Below are positions 12,155 through 25,482 of a DNA stretch of 64,000 nucleotides, piece after piece. Both the position numbers and the translations under genes were made by a program. Numbering within the stretch: position 1 is the first letter of the stretch; each line of letters begins with the position of its first letter. Origin of the DNA: Chionis minor (Eukaryota; Chordata; Aves; Charadriiformes; Chionididae); contig VZSF01001309.1 of NCBI GenBank assembly GCA_013398295.1, forward strand, positions 462,645 through 526,644, written 5' to 3'. The notes under the pieces were generated by a model. The model was not told where the DNA came from. It did no database searches and saw only the letters and a list, made by a program, of their open reading frames with translations.

Positions 12155-15100
12155 AGATATCTGTAGAAATTTTTTTGTTTGTTTTCTGATGATTAAAAAG
12201 AAACTTTTATGATGTTCTCTTCATTACTACTTAAAAAGAATATTTTGGAGTTTTGAAAAGGAAACAGTAATTTCAGAGCAAATGAAAAATGTCATTCCAC
12301 TCAAAATGAATGTTCTCATTTGTGATGGGAGAGTTTTCTGGAAAGCTTTTTCTACATACATTTGAATAATATTTTGAATGACTTGTCATTCTAGATTGGG
12401 AAAAAAAAAAAAACCAAAAAGAAAAAAAAACCCAAAAAACCCCCATTTGACATAGAAATGGTTTATACTTCTTTATGCAAAAAAGACTTCAGACAAATCT
12501 GGGGAAATAATTTTTATACAAAAAGCTGTTCCATTTTCCAGCTGACATAGGTGTGTCAAATTGTATGTTTTGTTGAAAATTATGAACAAAAGATGTGTCT
12601 CGTTTTAAATGTAGCACCGTACTATACCATTTATTTTTAGCAGATATTAGCGCCTTGACTGTAGGTTGTTCAAAACTTGTGGCCTCATTAGCTTTTTCTC
12701 AATAAACCTGCTCCTAGTGCATGAGAAAGGCAAGACTCCTCCTAGAGGAGTATTTCATGGCTCTGTTTGCTATATATTGCTAGTTGGTAGTAAACATTTG
12801 TATTTATGTGAACACAAGTGATGTAATTTTACGTGTAGGTGTGGGACACATCTGTTGAATAATTGGACATTCTCTAGTTCCTTTTGGGAGTACAACTGAA
12901 TTTTAAGGATATGCCATTGTCAAGCTACAGTTGTGGTTGGCTGCATCTTCATGACACCAGTAGAAGACCAGGATGCCTGTTAGGACCCACGTTATGACCT
13001 TCTGTGCTTATTTTACAGACTACTATTAATTTGGAATTCGAATTTTTTTTAGAGCCTAATGGTGAGAAAAGGGCCATGTTAGTATCACACCATGGGCAAG
13101 ATTCTTCCCGATGAGTGAGATGCTACACTGAGATTTGAAGCATATTTTTGTCACTTTAAATTTATTATTTTGCGTTCATGTTATTCTACCATAATGCAAA
13201 ACACTTTAATATGAAAATTAGGAACTAGTGTAATGATCCATGATATTTTAACTTATCTATGTTACCAAAAGAAAACCTGGAAAATGTTCTGCCTTGAGAG
13301 AGGACCAGAAAGGAACCTGCCTTTTGTATTTTCTCAATGTAATAGTCTGCAAAAAACCCCAGTGCTTAGGCTAGATTTTATCCTGCACAAATATATTGAA
13401 AATTGATAATAAATCTATGAAAAAATAAATCTGTGATATAACAGGATAATAAAAGGATATAAATAAATAATTTCTAGGTAAAAAAACCTCATACACACTT
13501 AAAAAACCCTGAATGCTTTAATATATGTAAAGAAATTGAGTTAATGTCATAACTTCACTAAACCATAGTGGTTTTGCTTTTAAAGGGCAAAACAATAGTA
13601 ATAACAAAAAGTTGAATGAAGGTTGATAAGAAAAAAGTTCTACAGGTGCTTCCAGAAATTAAGCTGTTTTTTAAAGAAACATTAAAAATATTATTTTTAT
13701 CCTTGTGAACGCATCTACTAAACTGTCAACTCGGGAATTAATTTCTAATAAAATATCCTAAAAGATAAAGACAAACCTCAAGGTGGTCAGTAGAAGTTTT
13801 TGGGAGTTGTTAAAATTGACAAGTCATTGGATCAAGAAAACATTTGTGCAATCAGTTTTTGCGGATACAGAGAAAAGAAACTGGAGATGTTTTCTAAAAC
13901 ATTTTCTGAAGCTCGGTAAATTTCCCAGAAGACTGACGGATACTCAATTTCTTTAAAAACTGTTTTCCATTGGCAAGTTTGAAGTGAATTAGATGATCTT
14001 AGCCTAGAATAATGAGCAAATGATGGAATTAGTTAGGAGTTAGGTAAATTACCTCTTGTGTGAAAAACTGTTGAGTAAAATCAACTTCAATTCACGTAAA
14101 CTGCCCTTGCTGCTTTGTTTCTGGTCCTCTTGAGGAAAAAGTACAAGCTTATATTCTGTAGTGCCAAAATGTGAATTAGTTGTTTAAATGGATAAAAGGT
14201 CTGCTCAGGGTTGGAGAGAGACCAGCAATTTGTTTTTAAGGTGCTTAAACATAACTGTACAAATGTAAAAATCTAGAATATTAAAAAATGTTTTATTTAG
14301 ATGACTGAGGAAGCACTTATGCCTGAAACAAACGCTCCTGACAATACAAGTCGAACTTTATTTCTGCCCGGCTGCTGTACAGTACTACTCGTGAGCAACC
14401 CACTTCAAGAAGACATCACCTCGTTGAAATTTGTTGAAGATGCTTCTTACAGCTTACAATCTACCCTTCAAAGCTTCCGTAGTGAAATAGCACCTTTGAT
14501 ATTAGTGGAGGATTTGCATTATTTCAGTGAGCAGGGCTCTAAATGAAGAGCTGGTCATCATGTGAACCAGGAAAAATAGCCTTTTCTTGGGGGGCTCTTT
14601 GGGACTGGTAGGCATATTAAGGGATTAGCTTTTAAGGTTTTACTACTATCTCTATGGGGGTTGCTACTGGAAGTGTTGTCTCCATCTGGATCAGCTCCTA
14701 AACCCAAGAATTGGTTTTTATTATAATTTTATTCGCAGTGTTGGTTTTCAATGAGACAGGTAAATGGATCCAGCCCAGCTGAGGGCATACTCTTGGGGAT
14801 CTGACACAGCAGAGGTGGATGAAGGACATGCCTGAGGACAAAGTCTGCTCCCTCTGGAGGTGCAGAGAGATCTTAGATTTAAATCGGGCATGAAATAGCA
14901 TTCACAGGCTGAGGTGAGCACAGGGAAGAAGCATAAAGCGAAATCCCAGCACACCTACAACCAAGATTTATTCTTATGCAGGTTAGGTGATCGTTCACCT
15001 ACGCTGATTTTATTTCTTGATGTATTCGTAGAGATATGTTTGAGCTAAAAGGCAGTGTTGGCACTAAAAATACCACATAGATTCAAACAGAACGTCAACA

Positions 15101-18100
15101 AACTGTGGGTGAAGTCAAAAGCTTTTAACCATCAGAAAGGTGAGTTTCCATAATAGTCTTCCTACAAGAGCAAAACCGTGGCTATAAGGTCAATCAGGAT
15201 TAGTTTTGGAAAGCAATTATAAACTCGTTATGATAGTGTGGGGGAACCAACAGATCCCTTTTGCTCTGATCACCTATGAAATGAGGTTCCAGATGAAGTA
15301 AGTGTAATAATCATCTGACATGTTTTTTTGAGAGTAGTACATCGGTGTAAATAGAAATGTTGTGTGAAACAATTGTGCTTAAGACATTCATGCCAATATA
15401 AGTAGTGCTGGGGGTTCTTCCACAGCTGGTTTGGTATAGGTATAATCTAACAAAAAATTCAGGCATCCTGTTACTACAATATCTGCACTGATTGACAGGG
15501 ACCTGTATGTAAACTCAGAATTGCCTCAGGGTTACTACTTGTGGTACTTCTCAGTTCAGTGAAGGTGCTAGAAATACTTAAGGGCTGTGCTATATTGGCA
15601 TTAGTTGCTGAACTGAAACCCAAATTTGAACTCTGAAGTGTTTTGCTAATGTGTTTTTGCCCCTCAAATCTGGGCAGGGAGACTGTTGTCAGCTCAAATA
15701 AATAAATGTGTAGTAGAAAAGCAAGACGCTGATGTAGTTACAACGTGTGCCTCTAGTTTAAATCTCACCACACAACCTGCATGTACCTGCTGGGTGGCAA
15801 TATTGCTGTCAGTTCAGAAGCACAGATGACTCTTTCCTTCCCTGCAGGTGCACAGCAAGTGGGTAATCCGTAAGTACCTGTGGGTAGCTCCAGATGGCTC
15901 ATATCCCCCTACCTTGCCGTACCTCCACCTTTCTGTTAAGTCTTTTTAGGCTCTAAATACTTGTTGGCACTCTTTAGCGGTTAGAAACGTACCCATAGGT
16001 TGATTTGAAAACACAGTGTGAGTGTTTCAGAATCTGATTTTGAATAGCTTTTTCATCGTGCTCTGCCTCTATAAACACAAGGAATTTGGACCTGATTGTT
16101 CAGATCTTTTAGTAAATATCCAAGTCCCAGAATAAGCATAGGCAGAGGATGGAAGTAATTTTACTTTCTACGGGGGGGAAAAATGTCTCTAGATGGACTT
16201 ATTTGCAGAAACCAGGTAGCTTTGTCTTGTTGTTTTAATTGGAAGTTGACAACATCTACACGTGTACTCTCTGTTTCGAGACATGGCTATAGTTGTGTCT
16301 GTTTTATAGAGCTCTGAACCTGAATAATAAGTATTTGAAATGCAGGGTAGGACAAACTTCTGATTTAGACTTTGTTCATGCTAATTTTTGAACTACAGTA
16401 GGCTTAGTTCATTAGGGTTATGTTTAGGAGACAATAAGTAAATTACTTTTCAGTGAAAACGTCTATTTCGTATCTTCTATTGGAAAATTTTAGTTTATCC
16501 TTCCAAATTCTTTTCAACCATGAAAAAAAAACAAATGGCAGCTTTCCAGCTATCTCCTTGGAAGCCTCTGTTAAGAGAAAGTGGAGCTGAAGAACCCTGC
16601 CGTGGGGGACTCCCAGCTGCAGGGTGGAAGAAAGGTGCCTGGAGGCCCCAGCTACTGTCCTCCAGATCCAACCTTCCTTCGGAGCTCACCTGCAGCACAG
16701 CCAGATAAGCTGCATGTCTGCTCTCATTCACTGCAGATCTCTGTTGTAAAATACTGGAAAGCTTCAAAATTTGGTATCCCACTCACCGGATTGATCAGAG
16801 TCTTCCAAGCCAGCCAAAAACGTCTGAAGTACACTTATTGTAAGTATACTCCAAAGTTGCTTGATGTAAATACAATTGCACTTTGAAGAGAGGGCCACAA
16901 AACCAGGCATAGTTTCTAATTACTTAATTGTTTTAGTAAACAAGCTACTAGGACAACTTGGAGTATGTTCACTGCGTAGAAAACACATGTAGCGTCTCTG
17001 CATTTAAACAGCTTTTCCCTATTCGTTTATACTGTGGGGTCAGTGAAGCTGAACCTGTTGCTGGGCAGAGCATCACTGAACTCTTCTGTGTGTGGACTTT
17101 ACGGGGAAAATGAATTATATTAAATATTTGGTTTTCATATTATGACTTCCTTTGCATTTGACCACTACCTAACACAAAAACTCCTTACTGTAGTCTTAAA
17201 ATCAGAACAATTCTGGAATGCAATAAATTAACACAAGAAAAGAAGGTTGGATATAATCAGGTTTTCCAGGGTGCCTTCTCACTGTCAGTCGTTAACTTCA
17301 CTGCTCTGTTGTATTTTTTCACACGTGAATAGGATGTTGTGCAAATTATTTAAAGTATGGCGGTCGTAGGAGACTTCAGAAACACTTATGTAGCAGTTAG
17401 TGGTTTTATACGTGTTTACCTATAAGATACACAATCATCTGCTGCAGGAGCTGTTTGTGCCTGTATTTGTGTAGCATCCTCCCTTCGGTGGGACTTGACA
17501 TTGGTTTCTCACTCTGCATCAAGATCAGCTAAAATACATATCTGTTTAACTCATTATTTCTATTGTTGTATAGAGTTGGCTTTATTCACACGGTGTTGGC
17601 TTTGAAAACAAAAATCCAGCCCAGTATCACCAAGTTCCCGTGTGTGGCTTAAGGAATTACATATTCTGCCTTTTGAGAGTGTAAAATTATAGTTGTGTAA
17701 AATCACCTAGCAGTTCTTTACCATGAGTTGCATTTTATTACCAATTTCAGATACAGCCATGAGGTAACAGCTAAAAAGGTCACAGTGCAAATACATGTGC
17801 AGCATTTAAACGAGAACTTATTCTTTCTCCAATAAACACACACCGGATGCAAAGGAGGAATTGGAACATTTTCAGAAGGCAGCTCGGGCCAATCCGGCTC
17901 TCATCAGGGACCATTTCAAAGATTAGTTTCTGATGTCCACAGAAACATATTGTGTGAGCCTGTTTTTAGATAATACGCCGTTTCAGTGCATTGCCATCTC
18001 CTCTGAAAGCGTTCCGGCTGCACAGGTCTGATTGCTGGATTTTGCAGCGTCCTGTGAGAGCTGCAAAACCTCGGCAGTCCGAGAGGACCGGCTGCCGCTG

Positions 18101-18242
18101 TAAAGTGAGCCTGTAAAGCTTTATTTCCTTCTGGGAAAGAAAGAATATCTGAATATTGCCCAGATTTCAAACGACCTGCCCCAGTACTAAACAAAGATTC
18201 AAAGGAAGAGGAAAGGGGAAACGTTTCCAGAAATGAAACCTC
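12155..18242. other. unique non-coding DNA
   Basis: Six kilobases with no recognised gene. It holds the A-rich tract listed below, a short palindrome at 12735-12751 (ACTCCTCCTAGAGGAGT) and an imperfect 10-base-arm inverted repeat at 16827-16849. Open frames at 14301-14546 and 16495-16886 overlap antisense frames and show no domain. A weak CR1-like trace near 13900-14010 is discussed under rejected items. Confidence 0.6.
12401..12442. repeat. A-rich low-complexity tract
   Basis: A13 followed by alternating A-runs and C-clusters. It could be the decayed tail of a retroposed sequence, but no retrocopy is recognisable upstream. Confidence 0.8.
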
Positions 18243-18390
18243 AGGTGATCTGGTTTCTATTCTCAGCTCCGACACTCGCTTTTTTTGTCAGCCTTGATAA
18301 GTCATTTAGCTGTGCCTTTTCCCTCATCTTTATAACAGGGATAACAGGAGTATTGTAAAGCCAAAATCAATATTGCTAGTAAAACACCGA
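18243..18390 (+). mobile_element. MIR-type CORE-SINE remnant
   Basis: Matches the body of MIR, an ancient tRNA-derived SINE shared across amniotes. Recognisable pieces in order: GATCTGGTTTCTATTCTCAG (family: CCTGGGTTCTATTCCCAG), CTCCGACACTC (CTCTGCCACT), CTTGATAAGTCATTTAGC (CTTGGGCAAGTCACTTAAC), TGTGCCTTTTCCCTCATC (TGTGCCTCAGTTTCCTCATC) and TATAACAGGGATAACAGGAG (TGTAAAATGGGGATAATAAT), then TTGTAAAGC. The order and spacing of five blocks make chance unlikely. The tRNA-like head with its A and B boxes is not clearly preserved. Such old copies are usually detectable only when constrained or when substitution rates are low. Confidence 0.8.
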
Positions 18391-18984
18391 GGGTCACGCT
18401 TACACAGTGGGCCCACACAAGTGTGTATGTGCCGTTTAAGACCCGAAAGACCATGCAGCTAAGCTCTCCACAGGGACCGGGTGTCCTTAGCCCAGATACA
18501 GATGATGGGGGCAGAGAGCAACCATCAGCCTGTGAGGTTTGCCTTCACAAAGCATGTAGAGCCCTTTTTGGGTGAGTCAGACTGAGTGGTCATGGGGGAG
18601 AAGGTCTTCCCACCCTGATAGGACTCATAATCTTCCTGGCCAGTGGGTGGGACACAGCAGGGGCTATTTTCAAAAGGATGTTAGCACAATCTGGTCTTCC
18701 CAATAAATATTAACAAGAATTAGCTGGAGAAGAGGTGAGAAAAATCTCACTTTCCTCCCCCTCCTATGCTTGAGTTCAATAGCTTGGGAATGTTTGGCTG
18801 AGCCTGCCAGTGTTGTAGAGATGAGGAAGGAAAAACCCGCAGAGCTGCATGTTTAGATTTTATGGCAGCTCAAATGCACCGATGGCAACATGCAGGTTGT
18901 GGGACTTCATCAGACCTCGATGGCCAACTCTAGGCTCCTGAGTGAATTTTTTAAAGACGAAAACCTTAGAAGAGAAGACAAGAG

Positions 18985-19140
18985 AAGAATAGCTCGAATT
19001 GGAAGGGACCTACAACAACCATCTAGTCCAACTGCCAGACACAGTCAGGGCTGACCAAAAGTTAAAGCATATTACTAAGGGCATTGTCCAAATGTCTTTT
19101 AAATACTGACAGGTACGGGGCATCTTTCTTTAAGATCTTT
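18985..19140 (-). mobile_element. CR1 LINE fragment, older subfamily
   Basis: A minus-strand CR1 3' end of a type different from the young copies. Its pieces are AATTGGAAGGGACCTACAAC, ATCTAGTCCAACTGCCAGAC, CAGGGCTGACCAAAAGTTAA, GGGCATTGTCCAAATGTC and CTGACAGGTACGGGGCATC. These correspond to CR1 subfamilies found widely in birds, of CR1-Y or a related type. It decays past about 19110, so the upper boundary is approximate. The terminal octamers are lost. Confidence 0.88.
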
Positions 19141-22100
19141 CTCAAACTTACTTTAAGTTTGACTTGGAGATCTGTTTCCAAAAGCACAAACCTGTGGCTG
19201 TGCGAATCTCTGTTTTATAATCTGTCTGTTTGAGTTTCTCAAAGCTGAGTGACTGCATTATTGGGACGACGTGTCATTCCTGATTACATTTGCATGTTGG
19301 TTTAAACATAACACTACATGCCAGAGCTTCCTAACTGGATGTGATGCAGCATCAAAGTGATGTTTCATGCTCTGGGAACTTTAACAAGCCATTGAAGGGA
19401 GAAAACTGAGATGCCTATGGGAGGAATGACAGAAGTCTGGGTTTGATTCTACTCTTATCTAGGTAAATAGTAAAACATACGTTGACTGAGTTTGAAGCAA
19501 GATAGGCCTATAACACTGACAAGGTAGGTCGTGTCTTACGATTTGTTGGCCTGAACTTCTGAGAAAAGGGACGTCCTTCAATTGTTTTTTAGAATTGCCT
19601 GGTTCTTGTAAATACATAGTAGAATAATAACTGCTGGTGTTTTATTTATAAAAATGCTGGTGGAGGTATTTATTATAAATGAAATTAATTTTGAATTAGC
19701 CTCCTTTTCCTTTCATGAATGACTTTTTGCAAACAGTGCTCTGTTCTTATTATTCACCATACAATGTAGAAGGAAACAGCTTATGTCTCCTCTATCTCCC
19801 CTTGCCGTTGTTTCCTCAAATGCATCCAAGTAGGGACAGAATATCTGTGAGCAATTGCACTAATATTCTTGAAGCCACCTAATCTTCTCCTCCAGACTGC
19901 ATTTCTGAAGGCCTGAGAGAGGACTAGAAGAGACGTCGTGCAGGCTACCTGGTGGTAAAACAGGTTGTGTGAAGGTCTGAAGTTTTTTTTCTATAATCTG
20001 GGAAAAGTAGCACTTACTGCTTGAATTCATGCTTAGATTCAAATACAAACCAATCTCCTGTTCTTGAAATATACAGAAATCACTCCCTGCTACATACTGC
20101 AAAGTTTTCGATTAGATCAAATGTTTTCATACTCTCAGATATAAATAGTGTGTATGATGGAAGAGTAAAGACTAGGACTAATTGCTACCATATTTCATGG
20201 CAGGAACAAAATAAGTTTAATTTAGGTTTCACAGAACACAAATAATATACCTTGAAAATAAGTGAAACCGAACTGACAACTTTTTGTTCTCTGATGGACA
20301 AAACTTGACCTGAAAAAAAAGCCCTTACCTGCTTGGTTTTTGGATTGCCTGTTGTCTGCAATTTTATGTGCAAAGTTGGAATCCAGAGGGAATCTCAAGC
20401 CTTCGTATACAAACTTTATAATGGAAATGCTGTCAAATTCTTAAATACAGCAAGGCAAATAGTGCAGCTCTAACATGTTAAAAAAAATATGAAAATACTC
20501 TGAACTCAGGGTGAAGGCTAGCTGTCTTGACACTGAACATAGAAAGGTAAATGATTGGAACTTTAATTACTTTGATCCGTCATGCCTTGTAGCTATATGT
20601 CAGCTAAGCCAACAAAACTGACACAGAACAAAGGCCATGACTGTTTCAACATCTTAACTCATTTCTTATGGTTGATTAATAAGTCTATTGAATGAAACAT
20701 GTGATGAGAATTGAGAAAAACATCAAGTGTGTGTTTATACACACACACACATCCCATTTGTATGACTTTTCTTCAGGGGATGTATTGGTTCAGGCGCTGG
20801 GGCAGTCAGCAGCGGCATACCCAGCGTATGGCTCTTCCCGTAAGTGTTGTGCCTGGGAAGCAGGATCTATAAGCAACGTACAGGCACACTTTGGTGGGAT
20901 GTTGCCCTTCTCTAGGTTATGTCTATGTTTACATGAGCCCAAACGCAGCAACTTCTGGAAAAGCTCTGATCCCTTGCTCCCTAATTAGTTACGGGTTAGC
21001 CTGAATTCCTGATAGATGAACATACTTGACCACCCAGCAGTTTCTTTGATAACAAGGGAAGGCCCCCAAAGATAGAGTAAAGCCCATACTATAATATAAA
21101 GTGCACGTTTCCACAGGGATCTTGCTTCCTAGTCTACTGTCTTTCCTTTCTAAACCCCATCCTTTCTCTGAGTGCCCAAGGCTGTCTAGCACAGCAGTCT
21201 AACGGGACAGCTCATGTTTACGACTAGTACTCAAGTGACCTCTTTTATCCTTGAAGGATGCTGCGGATTTGCCAGAATGAGGCAACTACGAACTTCTGAC
21301 CCGAACTTGGATGTAAAGCTTTCACTTTAATTTCCTCTTCACACAAACTGCTCAGTTCAGTGCTGGTTTCAGAGGTACTTCTATGGCTATACTAGTATAC
21401 TTGATATTAATAAACGTGGTTTCCAAAAATATGATCTAATTGACACAGTTGTGATGAGACAGAATTTGGACCACATAGCAAAACATAAAGCCAATCACAT
21501 AAACTGATATTAAGTGATAGATCATGGTTGTGTGTCGGATGCAAAATCAAAATATTTTTGTTAACAAAATGTGTTTTAGAACAATTACACCATGAACCGT
21601 GTGAACAGTGAGAAAATGTGTCTGCTGGAGCTTCGTGGGCATGACACAACGTAGAACAACTCATTAGATCCTGTGACATCGTGGTGAGACACCCCAAATG
21701 CCATGCCAGGGTGGACACCAAGACTCAATCTCTCCACCTGCGTAATCCATCCTGCCAGCAATCTGAGTTTCAATCCTTTATGTAAAGCCTTTACGGCAAG
21801 TAACTACCCCTTTCTCACATTTGAAGTGCACATTGAATTATAGAATCAGCATTCAAGTATAGATGCTTTTTCCTGCCTGTAATGTTGCTTGTATTTGGAG
21901 CTAATTTTTGAAGGAGGTCCTTCAAGATGCAGTTGAAATAGTCCGCACTGGATTTCTCACATCTCATTTGATGCTATTTTCCAGTCAGCACATCTAGTTC
22001 AAGACCCCTCTCTTCCATTATTTGAAGCTCTGGAACATTAAACACTGTCTTGTGTTGTACTTTGAATATGAGATTACTTAAGTAGCAGAGAATATCTCAG

Positions 22101-24526
22101 CAACATATCTGCTCTACAAAGGGAGCACACTTTTGGATGCTGCCTGAAATGCTAATATTTTACAGAAAATTATATAGAGCTGTTCATTAACTAGCTATTT
22201 TTCCCTCTGTGCAATATTTTACAAAATTTGATTCTAAACTCTAGTTCAGCAGCTAAACCAGTGATTTTATTTGAAGAGAAGTACTAAAGAGATGGCTTTT
22301 AAAACATTTAACTCTGATTTTGCATTTTAAAAGTATGCTAATATTATGAAGGATCAAATTGCTAGAATATTTGTATGAAATCAGATATTTTTTCTTAAAG
22401 TTTACAGAATAAAGTAAAATTGGCTATAAATAGAAGGCAGTCAATTAATTCTTTTGAGCTAATTTATAGGTTTGAGTAAATTTCGTGTTCCGTGAAAGTT
22501 AAGAGGAGTCCTTTTGCTTTGATTTAAATGCTGTACAGATAATAATCTCCTGAATTTAGCACAACTTTACTATATGTTGTAGAGCAAAACTTGTGTTACA
22601 GGGCTGTACAATCACTTTCAAAATTTTTTTACAATGGTATGGGTTTTTTGAGTACAGTACTATGAAATCGTGTGTATGTGCATGTCTTTCAAACCGATTT
22701 GATATTTGAACGCGTTATTACTGTTGTGGCAGCCTATTATTACTCAGATAAATAGGCTGTTAATTTGGTGTAAAATATAGGAAGTAAAATACCCACATGA
22801 GTCCTTTACATAGGCTTCCTGCCCAGTGAGTAATAGTGTAGAAACCTGATAGAAGGTAGGTATTTTGCATTTAAATAGCCTCTAGTAAGGACATATGCAA
22901 TAAGAATATTTTGTAACACACAAGCATAGCTGGAATTTGTCTATATTAAAAGTGATCTTGGTGACCTACTCTCATTTTCATTTTCTGTCATTGTAGAATG
23001 TTAATCCAGATCATACTTTGCTGATACTTTTGCTAAATATAATTGTTAATGCATTGCTAATACCATACATTGCTAATAACTGATATCAGCTGGGCATTTT
23101 TATCCTGAAAAAATAAATAAATGTGTAGATAGGAATGATATATCCACGTTGTTCAATGTGGATACTTGTATGATGAATCAAAAAGGCCTTGGAATGGCAT
23201 CCTGCAGGAAAGATCAGGGAAATGTCAGGTATTTTGCCGTTTGTGACGCTGGCCTGCTGTCTGTCCTTGAGCAACTTACATCATGAGTCTGTATGTATGG
23301 TATGATCACAGGGTGCAACACTTAGCTTCCTTGGAGAAGTGTTTTAAGATTGACAAATGAAAACCTACTATATAATATGCTATCAAATGTAATTATTATT
23401 GAGTTACCAGTTACCATTATTGAGTTATTAACTTGGCAAAAATGTCTCTAGAACAAAAAGGGCAGCAAGATAAAAGCAAATACTGATAACGTTTCTGTTC
23501 TTCCCTCTGTGTAGACATCAGCTGGTAAAGGAAAAAAATCCTTCATGTGTTGTTTGAGCCCAGCAGGGAAATAGAACTGCTTTCCAAAAAGACAGAAAAT
23601 AAATAAAAATACAAGCAAAAAAAGGAACTAATCCTTCATATTTACCTAAGAACTCCTGAACCACATTTAGATAAGTATATTCTTTCTTGGGGCAAATGAC
23701 TTAATTTAAATTTATGTTATATGATCTATAAAAATATTTTTTCAGGTCTCTTGGCTTTTCCAAATGAAAATTGAACTTTCTAAGGCCTTTCCCCATAACA
23801 TAATAAACCTAATTTTAGTTTCATGAATGTCTAGTAAAGAATGTTTTATCCACCTGTAAGAATGTTTGCTATTCAAAACCTGAAGAAAACACTGTAAAAG
23901 GTTGTCTATGGCACCAGTATGCCCCTGGTGCAACATAAACATTGCTAAGAACTATTTAGTGAGTTTGAAGACAGGAAAGCTAAAAAACGTAAAAAGCAGA
24001 AAGCACTAAAAAAAATATAATGTCTGCTGTAAATCCTTAGGGCTGTAAAATATACCTGTATAAGTAACTAAAACTGTGTAACTGTGATACTCTTTCATTT
24101 TTGATGACACAATAATGAGTATAAGAAACTTGATATCTTTAGATTGAGAGCACCTACAGCTGTTTCTTTTAAAATTGATGTAAAGATGTCTTTAAAGACG
24201 GAAATGGTTTCATAAATGGTGCTATCAGTGACGCTATAGGATGGGGGTTTGTATTCCAAATTTTTCTTTGTGATTCCAGTCTGTGCTATGCCCCAATTTT
24301 GTAGTAGTAAGTGAGGAGTGATTCACATATGTTGATTGTTTTTATTAAGAATTTGTTTTGATTATGACTGAAACTGATTCCTCAAGCCAACTGTCTGTAT
24401 AAAGAAAAAGCATTAACTGTAGGGATAGAATTGATTAATGAACATTCCCATCTGGTAGCATAAGTAAAGACATCAAGGGAGGTGGAAAAGAAAGACATGA
24501 AACAGCAATCACAGAAGATGGGGCAA
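19141..24526. other. unique non-coding DNA
   Basis: No gene or transposon recognised. The stretch 22140-22900 is very AT-rich with many ATTA/TTAAT cores and could be conserved non-coding sequence, which I cannot test. A perfect 8-base-arm palindrome lies at 21908-21925. A short CA run lies near 20739-20751. Confidence 0.6.
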
Positions 24527-24900
24527 AAGAGACCGGAGAGGTCACTTAATGCATCCCTGCCTCAAGGTAAGATCAACAATACCTATGTCAGTCTTGACAG
24601 ATGTTTGTTTAATTCTTTTTAAATGACTGCAGTAATAGAGATTTCCTAACTTCCTTGGCGTATTGTTTCAGTCAGTAACTATCCTGACATTCCAGAAGTT
24701 TTCCTCAACTCCTACGTAATATTTTTTCTCCGCAGTTTAGTTTCCTCTTATTCTCTTAGGAAGTATGAAGAACTCAATCCATTATCACCACAGATATCTT
24801 TCACCTTTTTTGAAGACTGCCACCATATATTTCTTGGCGAAACAGCTCTCTTCCTTATCAGGCCCTCTCATTTCTTTTCCACTCAAAACCAGAAGCTCTA
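24527..24900 (-). mobile_element. ancient CR1 3' UTR (reptile-type)
   Basis: A strongly diverged minus-strand CR1 of the kind seen in turtle and crocodilian genomes. Block by block, with family form in brackets: GACAGATGTTTGTTTAATTC (GACAGATGTTTGTCCAACCT), AGAGATTTCCTAACTTCC (GGAGATTCCACAACCTCC), AACTATCCTGACATTCCAG (AACCACCCTGACAGTTAGG), AAGTTTTCCTCAACTCC (AAGTTTTTCCTAATGTCC), and then a region resembling the CCCCTCTCAGTCTTCTCTTCTC block near 24860. The similarity is spread over more than 350 bases in the expected order. It lacks the terminal octamers. It is non-coding and probably inserted long before the young CR1 copies. Confidence 0.82.
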
Positions 24901-25433
24901 GAAAGCAAGATTTTTAAAAAGCCAAGATTTCTTCCTCCTTGTAGAGATACAGAAAGTTTATGTTTATCCCTCACCTTATTCAGAATCTGAATTAAGGCCC
25001 AAGAGACCTTGCAAAAGCACATTCTTGCTTTTATTGTAAAAGGTTACCTGCGTTTGGGTATAGGTTACAGTAAATATCAATTAATCCTGAAAATTTGAGA
25101 GCTAAAATGTGTTTGGAGCCCAATTTTGAGAACTGTAGCACAGCATTGAAGGAGCATATCCTAGCTTTCCTCCCTCATTGGTACCCTGTCTAGCTAGGGC
25201 ATGGTTGCTGGGCCTCATCCTGGGGGGAAGAAAAAAAAGCAAAAACAAAAAGCTATTTCTAAGCACGTGCAAATTTATAACAGACCCCAATTACTGTACT
25301 GTTGGTGTCTTTTAAATAGCTGTCAGTACGTGTTTCCTTTGCTGCCCATTTCACTTTTGGCTTGACTGGTTGAAAACCAGTTGTCCCACAAGAAATCTAG
25401 TTTCAGTGGGAACCAGGAATTTGTTACAGCTCA

Positions 25434-25482
25434 TAGACAGAGAGGCAGGCAGAGAGACAGACAATATTTATATTTATATATT
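25434..25482. repeat. degenerate (CAGA)n / TATTTA simple repeat
   Basis: Imperfect AGACAGAGAGGCAGGCAGAG units followed by ATTTAT-type repeats. Low complexity with no further content. Confidence 0.8.

Noticed and set aside
13860..14015. Possible plus-strand ancient CR1 (GGATACTCAATTTCTTTAAA, then TTAGATGATCTTAG)
   Set aside because: Only two short blocks, with a deletion required between them. Too weak to list.
17916..18275. 119-codon minus-strand open frame
   Set aside because: It runs into the MIR remnant and has no family resemblance. Chance open frame in a slightly GC-rich patch.
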